Assembly (NCBI RefSeq): GCF_004216575.1
Contig: NZ_SGWW01000003.1
Span: forward strand, 1-64,000
Direction: 5' to 3'
DNA from: Microcella putealis
Lineage (GTDB): Bacteria; Actinomycetota; Actinomycetes; Actinomycetales; Microbacteriaceae
DNA length: 64,000 nt
The notes beneath the pieces were generated by a model that was not told the DNA's origin, did not search any database, and saw nothing but the letters and a program-made list of their open reading frames with translations. Made by a program: the position numbers and the translations under genes. Positions 30,082 through 39,500 of the stretch are shown in pieces. Positions within the stretch are counted from its first letter, which is position 1, and every line of letters starts with the position of its first letter.

Positions 30082-31515
30082 GACGACCGTCGTGACCAGC
30101 GCATCGTCGTCGGGCACATCGGCCCGCGCGGGCCCGAGGCGCTCCCACGCCCGCTCCATCGCGTCGACCGCGCGGCGCGTCAAGGTCTCGGGGTAGCAAA
30201 ACGGCAGCCGCAGATAGCGCTCGAAGGCCCCGTCGATGCTGAAGCGGGGGCCCGCCCCGAGCTGCACGCCTTCCGCCCGGGCGAGCAGGGCGAACTCGCT
30301 CGCGACCGGTCGACCGAGATTCGTCCAGAGCACGAGGCCACCGTCGACCTCCGGCAGGCGCCACTCGGGAAACCGCTCGCTCAGCAGCGCGCGCAGCAGC
30401 TGCTCACCCGCGCGCAGTTGCGCCGTGCGCTCGGCGACGAGGCCGTCGAAACGCTGCAGCAGCTCACTGAGCAGCAGTTGCTCGAGGGTCGGCGACCCGA
30501 GGTCGCCCGCTGGCCGGGCTCTGGCCAGCTCGCCGATCGTCTCGCGGTCGGCGCGGATCCAGCCCAGTCGAATACCGCCCCAGATGCTCTTGCCCACCGA
30601 GCCCACCGTGATGATGCGGGGACTACAGCTCGCCATCGGCACCTGCACGGTCGCGGGGTCAAACGCGAGATCGACCATCGTTTCATCGACGACGATGCGG
30701 GTGCCGTGACGGTCTGCAAGGGCGGCCACGCGCTCGCGCTGGGCCGCCGGCATCGTCGCGCTCGTCGGGTTGTGCAGGTCAGGCATGAGGTAGGCGAGGC
30801 ACGGCGCCGAGCGCGGGAGCAGTTGCTCGAACGCCTCGTCGTCCCAGCCGTGCTCGGTGCTGACCGGGACGCCCACCAGCCGGGCGCCCGCCGACGAGAA
30901 CGCCTCGAGCGCATGCGGGTAGCTGGGGTTCTCGACGAGCACACGGTCGCCGCGCCCCACGAGAGCCTGGGCAATCAACGCGATCGCGCGCTGCGCCCCG
31001 AGGGTGACCATGATCTCGTCGGCCGACGTCGGAAGACCCCGAGCGGTGAAGCGGTCGGCGATCGCCTGGCGCACCTCGTCGAGGCCATACAGATCGAAAC
31101 CGGCAAGGCCGAGGTGCTGGGGAAGTCGGGCAACTGCGGCCGCGGCGGCGTCGACCACGGCGGGCAGCGCGGGCAGCGTCGCCTTCGAGAAGTCGAGCAT
31201 GTCGGGGCGATCGACCACGTCGAAAGCGGGAGCGTCGCCGGCCGGCAGTGCCGTCACACTTCCCGAGCCGCGTCGGCTGACGAGGTAGCCGAGCTCGCGG
31301 AGGCGTGCGTAGGCCGCCGCCACCGTCGTGCGGCTCACGCCCTCATGGTCGGCGAGTTGGCGTTCGGCGGGCAGGCGAGCACCCAGGGCGATGCGGCCGT
31401 CAAGCACCAGAAGGCGCACCCGATCGGCGAGCGCCTGCGCGAGCGTTCCGCTGTGGTGGCGCCAGTCCCCCAAGAGCACAGACAGCGCCCGGGCGCTGAG
31501 TACCGTCGTCGACAT
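30079..31515 (-). CDS. yczR: MocR-family regulator (YczR-like), GntR-HTH plus aminotransferase
   Basis: A 478-residue two-domain regulator. Residues about 20-90 form a GntR winged helix (LADRVRLLVLDGRIALGARL, then SRTTVAAAYARLRELGYLVSRRGSG) and the rest is a class I aminotransferase fold including the PLP-lysine region (TVGSVGKSIWGGIRLGW) and the Asn/Asp/Tyr PLP contacts (NPSYPHALEAF, LMPDLHNPTS, VVDETMVDL). MocR proteins use PLP as effector. Divergent from a yczE-type membrane gene, a conserved pair in which YczR controls YczE. No Shine-Dalgarno is seen, and TACAGT lies only 6 bases before ATG, so the mRNA may be leaderless. Confidence 0.88.
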   Translation of the reverse strand: MSTTVLSARALSVLLGDWRHHSGTLAQALADRVRLLVLDGRIALGARLPAERQLADHEGVSRTTVAAAYARLRELGYLVSRRGSGSVTALPAGDAPAFDVVDRPDMLDFSKATLPALPAVVDAAAAAVARLPQHLGLAGFDLYGLDEVRQAIADRFTARGLPTSADEIMVTLGAQRAIALIAQALVGRGDRVLVENPSYPHALEAFSSAGARLVGVPVSTEHGWDDEAFEQLLPRSAPCLAYLMPDLHNPTSATMPAAQRERVAALADRHGTRIVVDETMVDLAFDPATVQVPMASCSPRIITVGSVGKSIWGGIRLGWIRADRETIGELARARPAGDLGSPTLEQLLLSELLQRFDGLVAERTAQLRAGEQLLRALLSERFPEWRLPEVDGGLVLWTNLGRPVASEFALLARAEGVQLGAGPRFSIDGAFERYLRLPFCYPETLTRRAVDAMERAWERLGPARADVPDDDALVTTVV

Positions 31516-31532
31516 GCGGCCACTGTAGCGGG

Positions 31533-31557
31533 ATTGGCATCTTGATAACAGGCCAAT
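31533..31557. promoter_or_regulatory. inverted repeat in the yczR-yczE divergent promoter
   Basis: ATTGGC (31533-31538) and GCCAAT (31552-31557) form an inverted repeat with 13 bases between. It occupies the centre of the 61-base space between the two divergent start codons and is the obvious candidate for the MocR-type regulator's binding site. Confidence 0.6.
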
Positions 31558-31576
31558 AGTGCGATGGACTCACACC

Positions 31577-32275
31577 ATGACCCGCCCCCGCACCTCCGCA
31601 GCCCCGCGCGGCGCCGTGCACCCCGTGCGCCGCTGGACTCAGCTGATGGGTGGCCTCGTGCTCTACGGCGTTGCCATCGGGCTCATGATCAGCGCCGAGG
31701 TGGGCCTGGACCCCTGGACCGTCTTCGCGCAGGGGTGGTCACTCACCACCGGCGTGCCAATTGGCCTCATGACAGTGATTATTGGCATTGTCGTGCTGCT
31801 GCTCTGGATTCCGCTGCGTCAACGGCCCGGTATCGGCACGGTCCTGAACGTCATCGTGATCGGCCCCGTCATCGACCTCACGCTGCTCGTCGTCGACACC
31901 CCCGACACGCTGGCACTGCGCTGGCTCGTGTTCGCCGGGGGCCTCGCCCTGCTCGCCGTGGCGACCGGCCTTTATATTGGCGCCGGCTTCGGCCCCGGGC
32001 CCCGCGACGGCCTCATGACCGGAGCGCACGCCCGCTTCGGCTGGCCGGTGTGGGCCGTGCGCACCGGGGTCGAGGTCACGGTGCTCGCCACGGGCTGGCT
32101 GCTCGGCGGAACCGTGGGCTTCGGCACCGTGGCGTTTGCCCTCCTGATTGGCCCGATGGTCGGAGTCACGCTTCCCCGACTGCGCCTCCCCGAGGCGCCG
32201 CGTCGCGAACGCGGCACGCAGCCGAGCAGCGTGGCGAGCGATTCGATACCGGGCGGGCAAGGAGGCGGGGCATGA
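31577..32275 (+). CDS. yczE: YczE/YitT-type membrane protein
   Basis: A 232-residue polytopic protein with about five to six helices. It has the family features GVAIGLMISAEVGLDPWTVF and LYIGAGFGPGPRDGLMTG, the latter being the GxGPRDGLM loop typical of YczE. YczE is linked to antibiotic/lipopeptide production in Bacillus, but its biochemical activity is unproven. The ATG at 31577 is chosen; GTG at 31559 also fits, but would place the start inside the operator region. Its last codons overlap the start of a 35-residue protein (ATGA). Confidence 0.85.
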   Translation: MTRPRTSAAPRGAVHPVRRWTQLMGGLVLYGVAIGLMISAEVGLDPWTVFAQGWSLTTGVPIGLMTVIIGIVVLLLWIPLRQRPGIGTVLNVIVIGPVIDLTLLVVDTPDTLALRWLVFAGGLALLAVATGLYIGAGFGPGPRDGLMTGAHARFGWPVWAVRTGVEVTVLATGWLLGGTVGFGTVAFALLIGPMVGVTLPRLRLPEAPRRERGTQPSSVASDSIPGGQGGGA

Positions 32276-32379
32276 GCATCCTCATCGCCGTCGTGGCGCT
32301 GAGCGCGTGGGCGATCATCGCGACCGTCGAGCTGGTGTCGCGCGACGGCTATGGGCCCGTGCCGACGCGGCCCGTCTAG
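32272..32379 (+). CDS. 35-residue single-helix membrane protein
   Basis: ATG at 32272 overlaps the yczE stop and is preceded by AAGGAGG, giving a strong translational signal. The 35-residue product is a single membrane helix (ILIAVVALSAWAIIATVEL) followed by RDGYGPVPTRPV. Small proteins ending in a similar DGYxxVPTR motif are common in Actinobacteria, which supports this being real. Function unknown; coupling to yczE suggests a shared membrane role. Its last four bases overlap the end of the convergent merR gene. Confidence 0.65.
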   Translation: MSILIAVVALSAWAIIATVELVSRDGYGPVPTRPV

Positions 32380-33107
32380 CCGAGGCTCGCCGCGGCCGCG
32401 TCGCGTAAGAATGCGGCGTGCGTGGGCCCGCCGTAGTGGGCGGCGAATCGTTCGTCGGCGACGTACATTTCGGCGAGTCCGAGGTAGGCCTCGTCTGTTG
32501 CCGTGCCGCCCCATGCGCCGGCCACCCAGGCGCGATGCCGCTCGACGAGGCGCTGCGCGTCGGCGCCGGCGTGGTCGGCGCCGGCCGCGACGAGGCGGCC
32601 GAGCTCTGCGACGATCTCGGCGTCGGCGGCGCGATACGCCTCCTGGCCGGCCGCGCCGAGTCCGCGCCACCACCCGTCGCCACGGGTGTAGGCATCGGCG
32701 CCCCAGCGCTCCACGACCTCGTCGCGGTACTGGGTGTGATCGAAGCCGTCGAAAGTGGTGTCGGTCATGAGGGGGTCTCCTTCGGTGAGTGCGGTGATGG
32801 TGCGTTGGATGCTCTGGATGCGTCGCTCGAGTCGCTCGCGCTCGTCGCGCAGCAGGGCGATGTGCTCGGTGAGCGCGGCGACGTCGTCGCGATCGGTCTC
32901 GAGGGTGGTCGCGATCGCGGCGAGGCCGAGGCCGGCGTCGCGCAGCAGCAGGATGCGCTGCAGGCGCGCGAGGGACGCGTCGTCGTAGAGGCGCATCCCT
33001 CCGGGCCCGGTGCCTGTCGCGGGCAGCAGTCCGATGGCGTCGTAGTGGCGCAGGGTGCGGCTCGTGAGACCGGTCGCGCGCGCCAGCTCCTGAATTGTCG
33101 CGGTCAT
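32376..33107 (-). CDS. MerR-family regulator with TipAS-type ligand domain
   Basis: A 243-residue regulator: N-terminal MerR helix-turn-helix (ELARATGLTSRTLRHYDAIGLL, ~3-70), a coiled linker (about 78-110, LLRDERERLERRIQSIQ) and a C-terminal TipAS/antibiotic-recognition domain (about 120-243, QYRDEVVERWGADAY...AHYGGPTHAAFLRDA). TipA-like proteins bind cyclic peptides or other drugs and activate exporters or resistance genes. Starts at the ATG 33105-33107. A 19-base palindrome just upstream fits autoregulation. The gene is divergent from the DUF4097-padR operon. Confidence 0.87.
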   Translation of the reverse strand: MTATIQELARATGLTSRTLRHYDAIGLLPATGTGPGGMRLYDDASLARLQRILLLRDAGLGLAAIATTLETDRDDVAALTEHIALLRDERERLERRIQSIQRTITALTEGDPLMTDTTFDGFDHTQYRDEVVERWGADAYTRGDGWWRGLGAAGQEAYRAADAEIVAELGRLVAAGADHAGADAQRLVERHRAWVAGAWGGTATDEAYLGLAEMYVADERFAAHYGGPTHAAFLRDAAAASLG

Positions 33108-33122
33108 GACAGCGACGGTACG

Positions 33123-33141
33123 GGTTGACGCAACGTCAACC
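33123..33141. promoter_or_regulatory. MerR-type operator palindrome
   Basis: GGTTGACG-CAA-CGTCAACC is a perfect 19-base dyad located 16 bases upstream of the merR start. MerR proteins bind dyads of about this size lying in the spacer of their own promoter, so self-regulation is likely. Confidence 0.65.
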
Positions 33142-33181
33142 GCAAGGGGTCGGCGAAAAATGTCCTTGCGATGATCGAAGA

Positions 33182-33220
33182 CGCGATATATCGTGACTTC
33201 CACCAACGCGATATATCGCG
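33182..33220. promoter_or_regulatory. tandem CGATATATCG palindromes upstream of DUF4097-padR
   Basis: Two copies of CGATATATCG, at 33184-33193 and 33209-33218; the second extends to the 14-base palindrome CGCGATATATCGCG. Their centres are 25 bases apart. They lie 40-80 bases before the DUF4097 start and are A/T-rich in an otherwise G/C-rich area, so they are probable operators, most likely for the PadR protein encoded downstream. Confidence 0.65.
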
Positions 33221-33261
33221 GTATGAGCATCCCGAATCGGGTGAATGGGAAGGACCAGCAC

Positions 33262-34068
33262 GTGGCGCAAGAAACCTGGGTCGTGTCAGACCCCACCACC
33301 ATCGACCTCGAACTCGTGCGCAGCGTCAAGATCGGCCTCATCGGCGGCCAGGTCGACGTCGTCGCCCACGACGAGCCCGGCGCTCGCGTCGAAGTGCACG
33401 GCGTTCGCGGCCGCGACATCACGATCTCGCTCGAGGGCGACCGACTCGTGATCGACCACATCGACAAGCGCTGGACCAACTTCATCGACATGTTCCGCAG
33501 TTACCGCGGCTCGTCGAAGGTCGAGATCAGCGTGCTCGTTCCGCGCACCGCGGCCCTCACCTTCGGCGTCGTCAACGCCTCGGCCCTGATCAGCGGCCTG
33601 CACGCCGACATCAGCGTGTCGACCGTCAGCGGCGACGTGGTGATCGACGGTGTCGTCGGCGACCTCTCGGTCAACTCGGTCAGTGGCGAGGTCGCCGTGC
33701 GCGGCCACCATGGCGACGTGACGGCCAAGACCGTGTCGGGCGATCTGACCGTCAGCGGCGAGGTGTTCCGGTTCCGCGGCAACTCGGTGTCGGGCGACAC
33801 CTTCGTCGACCTGCACGGCACGGCCGACATCGTGTCAACAAAGAGCGTCAGCGGTGACGTCACCGTGCGCCTCGACGCGGGAGTGCCCACGCAGTACCGC
33901 ATCTCGACGCTCTCGGGCGCGCTGCAGCTCGACGACACCCGCATCACCGGGGTGAAGGGTCAGTACGAGGGGCGCTACGGCGAACTGCACGGCCGCTTCA
34001 CCGAGGTGGTCGCGAACTCGGTGTCGGGTGACGTGTCGGTCGTGCACGCGGAGCGGGTGTCGTCGTGA
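33262..34068 (+). CDS. DUF4097 beta-helix protein
   Basis: A 268-residue protein with the repeating VSGD/VSGE pattern of DUF4097 (TVSGDVVIDG, SVSGEVAVRG, TVSGDLTVSG, SVSGDTFVDL, SVSGDVTVRL, SVSGDVSVVH), which folds as a right-handed parallel beta-solenoid. There is no signal peptide or membrane helix. Such proteins are often next to PadR or anti-sigma genes and are thought to act in envelope stress sensing; the mechanism is unknown. The GTG at 33262 is chosen because GGGAAGGA precedes it; an upstream GTG at 33193 falls inside the operator. The stop overlaps the padR start (GTGA). Confidence 0.82.
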   Translation: MAQETWVVSDPTTIDLELVRSVKIGLIGGQVDVVAHDEPGARVEVHGVRGRDITISLEGDRLVIDHIDKRWTNFIDMFRSYRGSSKVEISVLVPRTAALTFGVVNASALISGLHADISVSTVSGDVVIDGVVGDLSVNSVSGEVAVRGHHGDVTAKTVSGDLTVSGEVFRFRGNSVSGDTFVDLHGTADIVSTKSVSGDVTVRLDAGVPTQYRISTLSGALQLDDTRITGVKGQYEGRYGELHGRFTEVVANSVSGDVSVVHAERVSS

Positions 34069-34862
34069 CGCCCCCCGTCTTCGGCCACGGGCACCTGCGG
34101 CTGTACTTGCTGTCGGTGCTGGAAGAGCGCCCGATGCATGGCTACGAGATTATTCAGGCGATCAGCGACCGCTTCGGTGGCACCTACGTGCCGTCGGCCG
34201 GCACGATCTACCCGCGGCTCGCGAAGCTTGAGGCCGAGGGGCTCGTCTCGAAGTCTGACGACGGCGGGCGGCGCACGGTCTACACGCTGACCGACGCCGG
34301 GCGGGCTGAGCTGGATGCGCGCCGCGACGAACTCGACGCGATCGAAGACGGGGTCGGCGACAGCGTGCGGCGTCTCGCCGACGAGGTGCGGGCATCCGTA
34401 TCGGATGCGATGGCGAGTCTGCGCGCCGAGCTGGCCGCCGCCGCGCGTGAGGCGCGCGACGAGGCGCGGAACGCGGCGAAGGCCGCGGGCGGTGCGGGGC
34501 TAAGCGCGTCGGCCGGGTACCAGCGCGGGTGGACTCCCGACGACGAGGGTGCCCGTGACGGCGCGGATGCGGCTGCCGGTGACGGTCGATCGGATGCGCG
34601 GGACGCGCCGTTCGCGGATGACGCGCCCCGCGCATCCACCGCGTCGTCGCCGGGCGGCGCGACGGAGACGCGCGCCGAGGGCCGGGCGCAGCTGGCCCGC
34701 GCCGAGGGCCTGCTCGCCGAGTTCCGTCAGGACATTCGGGCGGACCTGCGCCGGGCCGTGGCGACGGGACGCCCGCTGGACGCGGCCGCCGTCGACCAGC
34801 TGCAGTCGAGCCTCGCCGAGGTGCGGGCCGCGCTCGCTCGCGCGGTGGGCACGCCCGAGTAG
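34065..34862 (+). CDS. PadR-family transcriptional regulator
   Basis: A 265-residue PadR protein. The winged helix occupies the first 80 residues (LYLLSVLEERPMHGYEIIQAI, then AGTIYPRLAKLEAEGLV and RRTVYTLTDAGRAEL). Instead of the usual short dimer helix it continues for about 180 residues of alanine/arginine/acid-rich, probably coiled or disordered sequence, then a final helical segment (LARAEGLLAEFRQDI). Start GTG at 34065 overlaps the DUF4097 stop, so both are one operon. It probably represses this operon at the tandem palindromes upstream. Confidence 0.87.
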   Translation: MTPPVFGHGHLRLYLLSVLEERPMHGYEIIQAISDRFGGTYVPSAGTIYPRLAKLEAEGLVSKSDDGGRRTVYTLTDAGRAELDARRDELDAIEDGVGDSVRRLADEVRASVSDAMASLRAELAAAAREARDEARNAAKAAGGAGLSASAGYQRGWTPDDEGARDGADAAAGDGRSDARDAPFADDAPRASTASSPGGATETRAEGRAQLARAEGLLAEFRQDIRADLRRAVATGRPLDAAAVDQLQSSLAEVRAALARAVGTPE

Positions 34863-34893
34863 GGCGCCGCGCCGCCGGGGGCCGAGCTGCCCG

Positions 34894-35562
34894 CTACTCG
34901 GCTCCTGCCGGCGCCGTGTCCCAGGCGACCGGGAGGTACAGGTCTTGCACCCGGTCGCCGGTGGCGGTGTGGTCGTTGCGCGTGTAGATGCCGCACTTGA
35001 CCGCGGCGCAGTCGACGGCATCGTCGGCGGACGGCCCGACGAGCAGGTACGCGGTGAATTCGCCGGCGGCGCGGTTGTCGAAGCCGCGGGCGCCGAAGAT
35101 GCGCCAGGCGAATTCGTCGTTGATCCAGTTCGAGGGCGCCCACTGCACGCTGCCTTCGACGAGGTCTTCGCGTGTCTGGTCGGGCACGCCGCCGAGGCAC
35201 GGGCCGGGGCGGCCGTCGAGTTGGGCGGGCACCGCGCAGATGGCGACGTACAGCCCGCGGTTGGGGGTGTACCCGCTTCCGGTGACGATGATGCGGTCGC
35301 CGTCGCTCACGCGCGCGAGGTCGACAGGGCCACCGTTCTCGCGGGTGGCGCTGAGCGTGCGCGTGCGCTCGTCGTCGCCGGTCGCGGTGACCGTGGTCGG
35401 GTAGCCCTCGACGCGGGCCTGGCCGCTCGATCCTTGCGGCTCGTGCAGGAGGATCGGCAGCGCGACGGATGCGGCGAGCGCCCCGACGACGAGCGCGACG
35501 ACTCCGGTGACGAGCCGGCCCCAGCGCACGCGTCGGCGCGGGCGGGGGCGAGGTGAACGCAT
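34894..35562 (-). CDS. membrane-anchored neocarzinostatin-like protein
   Basis: A 222-residue protein with a basic N-terminus and one membrane helix (about 16-38, LVTGVVALVVGALAASVALP), and the rest outside the cell. The extracellular part has VTGSGYTPNRGLYVAIC and DCAAVKCGIYTRNDH, which match the Ig-like neocarzinostatin/enediyne-binding fold seen in secreted actinobacterial proteins, including the paired cysteines of that fold. It is not a toxin-binding apoprotein for certain; most family members are of unknown function. Convergent with the padR gene and divergent from the crcB pair. Confidence 0.68.
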   Translation of the reverse strand: MRSPRPRPRRRVRWGRLVTGVVALVVGALAASVALPILLHEPQGSSGQARVEGYPTTVTATGDDERTRTLSATRENGGPVDLARVSDGDRIIVTGSGYTPNRGLYVAICAVPAQLDGRPGPCLGGVPDQTREDLVEGSVQWAPSNWINDEFAWRIFGARGFDNRAAGEFTAYLLVGPSADDAVDCAAVKCGIYTRNDHTATGDRVQDLYLPVAWDTAPAGAE

Positions 35563-35626
35563 GTCACCAGACTAAGGACACCGGCTGAACGCGTCGAGCG
35601 GATGCGCGGCTAGGCTCGCGAACGCC

Positions 35627-36079
35627 ATGACCGCCCCGCCGCCCCCCGCTTCGCTGGCCCGCCCCCTTGCCGCGCCGGTGCTGCTCGCGGTGCTCGGCGG
35701 GGGCGCCGTCGGAACCCTGCTGCGGGTGGGTGCCGACGCGGCGCTTCCGGCCGCGCCGGGGGGTTTCGGGGGGTCGTCGCTGCTCGTCAACGTGGCGGGG
35801 TCATTCGCGCTGGGTCTTCTGGTCGCCGCCCTGTGGTCACGCCTGCCGCCGTGGGCGCGCGCCGGCTTGGGTGCGGGCGTGCTCGGATCGTTCACGACCT
35901 TCTCGGCGCTCGCCGACAGTCTTTGGCAGCTCGCGTCATCGGGCGCGGTCAGCCTCGCCCTCGCGACCTTGGCCGCGCACCTGGTGCTCGGCCTGGGCGC
36001 GGCGCTTGGCGGACTCGCGCTCGGTGGGCGCATCGCTCGGCACGCGCCCCCTCCCCTCACGGACGGCAGCGACGAGTGA
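35627..36079 (+). CDS. crcB1: fluoride channel CrcB subunit 1
   Basis: A 150-residue four-helix protein of the Fluc/CrcB family: opening LAVLGGGAVGTLLRVGAD, SSLLVNVAGSFALGLL (the pore Asn and Phe region) and GVLGSFTTFSAL (Phe-box and polar track). It dimerises antiparallel with its partner to export fluoride passively. Tandem with a second crcB, and the stop overlaps the second start (GTGA), so they probably make a heterodimer. No fluoride riboswitch is visible in the roughly 60 bases upstream. Confidence 0.93.
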   Translation: MTAPPPPASLARPLAAPVLLAVLGGGAVGTLLRVGADAALPAAPGGFGGSSLLVNVAGSFALGLLVAALWSRLPPWARAGLGAGVLGSFTTFSALADSLWQLASSGAVSLALATLAAHLVLGLGAALGGLALGGRIARHAPPPLTDGSDE

Positions 36080-36471
36080 CCACCGACGCCGCTCTGACCC
36101 CTGGCCTGATTGCCGCCGTTGCTCTCGGCGGTGCGCTCGGTGCCCTCGTTCGCTACCTCGTCACGGTCGCCCTCGCGGGGCGCGAGACCCCGCCCGGCCC
36201 CGTCGTCATCGTGAACGTCGTCGGCTCGCTCCTCTCGGGCCTCGCGCTCGGCGCCCTCACCGATCCGACCCTGCTGGTAGTCGCGGTGTCGGGCTTCTGC
36301 GGGGGCCTCACGACCTTCAGCACGCTGAGCGTCGAGTCGGTGCAGCTGGTCATGGATGGCCGGTGGCGACGGGCAGCGGGCGGGATGCTCGTGAACGTTG
36401 TCGCGGGCGTGGCGGCGGTCGCTATCGGCATCGCTCTGGGCGGGACGCTCGTCGAAACATTCGGTCGCTAG
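36076..36471 (+). CDS. crcB2: fluoride channel CrcB subunit 2
   Basis: A 131-residue partner CrcB with GGALGALVRYLVTVAL, VVIVNVVGSLLSGLALG and GFCGGLTTFSTLSVE. The GG-LTTFST form is the canonical one, while the first subunit has GSFTTFSA. Heterodimeric Fluc pairs encoded in tandem are common in Actinobacteria. The start is GTG at 36076, overlapping the upstream stop. Confidence 0.93.
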   Translation: MTTDAALTPGLIAAVALGGALGALVRYLVTVALAGRETPPGPVVIVNVVGSLLSGLALGALTDPTLLVVAVSGFCGGLTTFSTLSVESVQLVMDGRWRRAAGGMLVNVVAGVAAVAIGIALGGTLVETFGR

Positions 36472-36478
36472 GCGCATA

Positions 36479-36535
36479 TTGTCCCCCATATGGGGCACAA
36501 AGTCCCCCAAAAGGCGGACTGTGAGAGCGCTCTCA
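36479..36535. promoter_or_regulatory. two palindromic operators before the GH16 gene
   Basis: TGAGAGCGCTCTCA at 36522-36535 is a perfect palindrome with the central CG step and GAGAGCGCTCTC body of LacI-family operators (compare the CebR-type TGGGAGCGCTCCCA). A second, 22-base near-perfect palindrome, centred on CCCCATATGGGG, spans 36479-36500. Both lie 60-120 bases before the start codon. Confidence 0.65.
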
Positions 36536-36596
36536 TTCTGCTTACGGTGGTCGCCGACGTCCAACGAGGGGCGTCGACGACCCCCGGAGTGAGTGC

Positions 36597-39500
36597 ATGT
36601 CCCCACAAACACCAACGCTCAGGCGCCGGGCAATCGCGACGACCGCAGCGGTAGCGCTGCTCGTTCCGATCGCCCTGGCCACGACCCCCGCGGCCGCCGC
36701 GACGACGGCCGTGCTCGGCAACTTCGATAGCGGGGCGATCCCCGGCCAGTTCTTCTACGGCGCCGCCGGCGGTGGCGTCGAGGTGATCGCCGACACCGAT
36801 GGGCGGGCGAAGCCCGGTCAGGTCGGCCCCACCGGCATCCTCAACTTTGGCTGGAACGTCACCGAGCCTGGCAGCTTCGGAGGCTACGGCGTCGAGTTCG
36901 ACGACCCCGTCGACTTCTCGGTCTTCGATGGCGTGCGGTTCTCGTACCGCGGCGCCGACAACCCCGACGCGCAATTCCGCTTCGAGATCTTCGATGGCAC
37001 CGCAGAAGCAGCCACCTACGAGCGCTTCGATGTGCAGCTCAGCGACGAATCTGACCCGAACGTCGACAACCTGTGGGTCACCAAAGAACTCACGTGGGAT
37101 CAGTTCGAGCGCGCGGGGTTCCAGAACGACGGCGCCCCGAACGACGAACTGCAGCTCGACCTCGTGCAGGGCTTCGCGATCCCCGCGCTCGCGGGCAACT
37201 CATCGATCGCGCTCGACGACATCGAACTCTTCTCGGCCGATGACCTGACGCCGGCCGCACGCCTTGCCTCGAGCACCACGACCGTGGTCGAGGGTGGCAC
37301 CGCGACGGTCGACGTTGCGCTGAACTTCGCCGCCGCAACCGACGTCACGGTGGTGGCTACCACCGCCGACGGAACAGCGACCGCAGGCGACGACTACGCG
37401 GCCGTCTCAGAGACGGTCACGATCGCGGCGGGCGCGACCCGCGCATCCGTCTCGATTCCGACGGTCGACGACGCCCTCGACGAGGGCTCGGAGGCGTTTA
37501 CGGTGACGCTCAGCGACCCGAGCGGCGCAACGCTCGGCAGCCCGAGCACCGCGACCGTCACGATCATCGACAACGACGGGGAGATCGTCGGCCCTCCGAC
37601 CGGCCGTACCCAGATTGTCGACGACATGGAGGCCCCGCTCGACCAGGGTCGAGACGGCACGATCGACATCGGCTGGCTGCAGGCAACGGGCGCCGATTCG
37701 ACGATGAGCTACGGGCAGTCGACGACACCGCCCGCCCCGGTTCCCGGAGCGGCCGACGGCAACACCACGCTGCGCGGCACCTTCGACATCGGCACCTTCG
37801 GCGTCGTCGTGCGCGCCTTCCCGAACGAGACGCTCGACGAGTGGGTGCCGCAAGACTGGAGCACCTTCCAGGGCGTCGGCTTCTGGATGTACGGCAACGG
37901 CACCGGAACCGACCTCTTCATCGACGTGGTCGACAACCGGAACCCCGGCTCGACCCGCGACGACGGCGAGCGCTTCAGCGTCGCCTTCGAAGACGACTGG
38001 ACGGGATGGAAGTTCCTGACCTTCGACTTCGACGACTTCCTGCGCAAGGAGATCGGCAACGGAGCGCCCAACGACGGCTTTACGCTCACCGAGGTGCACG
38101 GCTACGCGATCGGCACGCTGCGCACGCCCGGCGAGGTCACGTACTACGTCGACGACGTGCTGCTGTGGGGCGAGCGCGCACCCGCGCCGCTGGCGGTTGC
38201 CTTCGATCGCGCCGGCTACGAGGTCACCGAGGGCGATGACGCCGTCACCACGGTTCGCCTGAACCGCATGTCCGACACCGACGTCACCGTCGACTGGTCG
38301 GCCTTCACGACCCAGGCCCGCACGCTGACGGAAGACCTGCCCGCGACCGAGGGCGAAGACTTTGTCGCCGCCTCGGGCACCGTCACCATTCCGGCGGGCG
38401 AGCGCGAGGCATCCGTCTCAGTCGAGACGGTGCAGAACGACAAGTGGGAGGTCGATGAGACATTCGTCGTCGCCCTGTCGAACCCCGTCGGCGCCGAATT
38501 CGGCGTGATCCGTACGGCTGCCGTGAGCATCCAGGATGACGACGAGCGGGTCGCGGGACTGGTCGACGACTTCGAGTCGACGCCCTGGCTGCTCGACGTC
38601 GAGCGCGGAGCGCGCATCGACATCGCGGATGCTGGCGGCGCGTACCCGGGTGCCGACACGGTCGAGCGCGTGCTCGACATCGCCAACCGTGGCACCGGTG
38701 TCGTGAACCGCCCGATCGAGGGCGGCCAAGACTGGTCGCAGGCCGACGGTCTGTCGTTCTGGGTCAACACCACGAAGCCCAACCAGCGCCTCACGGTCGG
38801 CATCGCCGACAACGCGGCGCCCGACGGCGGACCCGACACGTGGGAACTGGCGTGGAGTGACGAGTTCGACGGCGCGGCCGGCGAGCGGGCCAACCCCGAG
38901 AACTGGACCTACGAGACCGGCGGCTGGGGTTGGGGCAACGACGAGTTGCAGTACTACACCGACTCGACCGACAACGCGGCGCTCGACGGCGAGGGCAACC
39001 TGCGCATCACCGTGAACGAGATCGACCCGGCGACGACCGAACTGCAGTGCTGGTACGGCCCCTGCGAGTACACCTCGGCACGCCTCATCACCGAGAACAA
39101 GCAGGAGTTCGAGTACGGGCGCATGGAGACGCGGGTGCTGGTGCCCCAGGGCAGCGGCATCTGGCCGGCGGTGTGGACCCTCGGCAACGACTTCCGCGAC
39201 GTCGGATGGCCCCAGACGGGCGAGATCGACATCATGGAGTTCGTCGGCCGTCTGCCGAACGAGATCTTCGGCACCATTCACGGCCCCGGCTACTCGGGCG
39301 GCCAGTCGTTCGGCGGCATCTACGACTTCGGCACGCCGGTGTACGACGACTGGCACACCTTCACGGTCGAGTGGACGCCCGAGCGGATCGATTGGTTCGT
39401 CGACGGAATCCAGTACCACACGGCCTCGCCGGCCGATCTGGAGCCGAATGAGTGGGTGTTCGACCACCCGTTCACGCTGCTCACGAACGTCGCCGTGGGC

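Noticed and set aside
35563..35626. Possible fluoride riboswitch before crcB
   Set aside because: The expected conserved loop and pseudoknot sequences are not visible in the short upstream gap.
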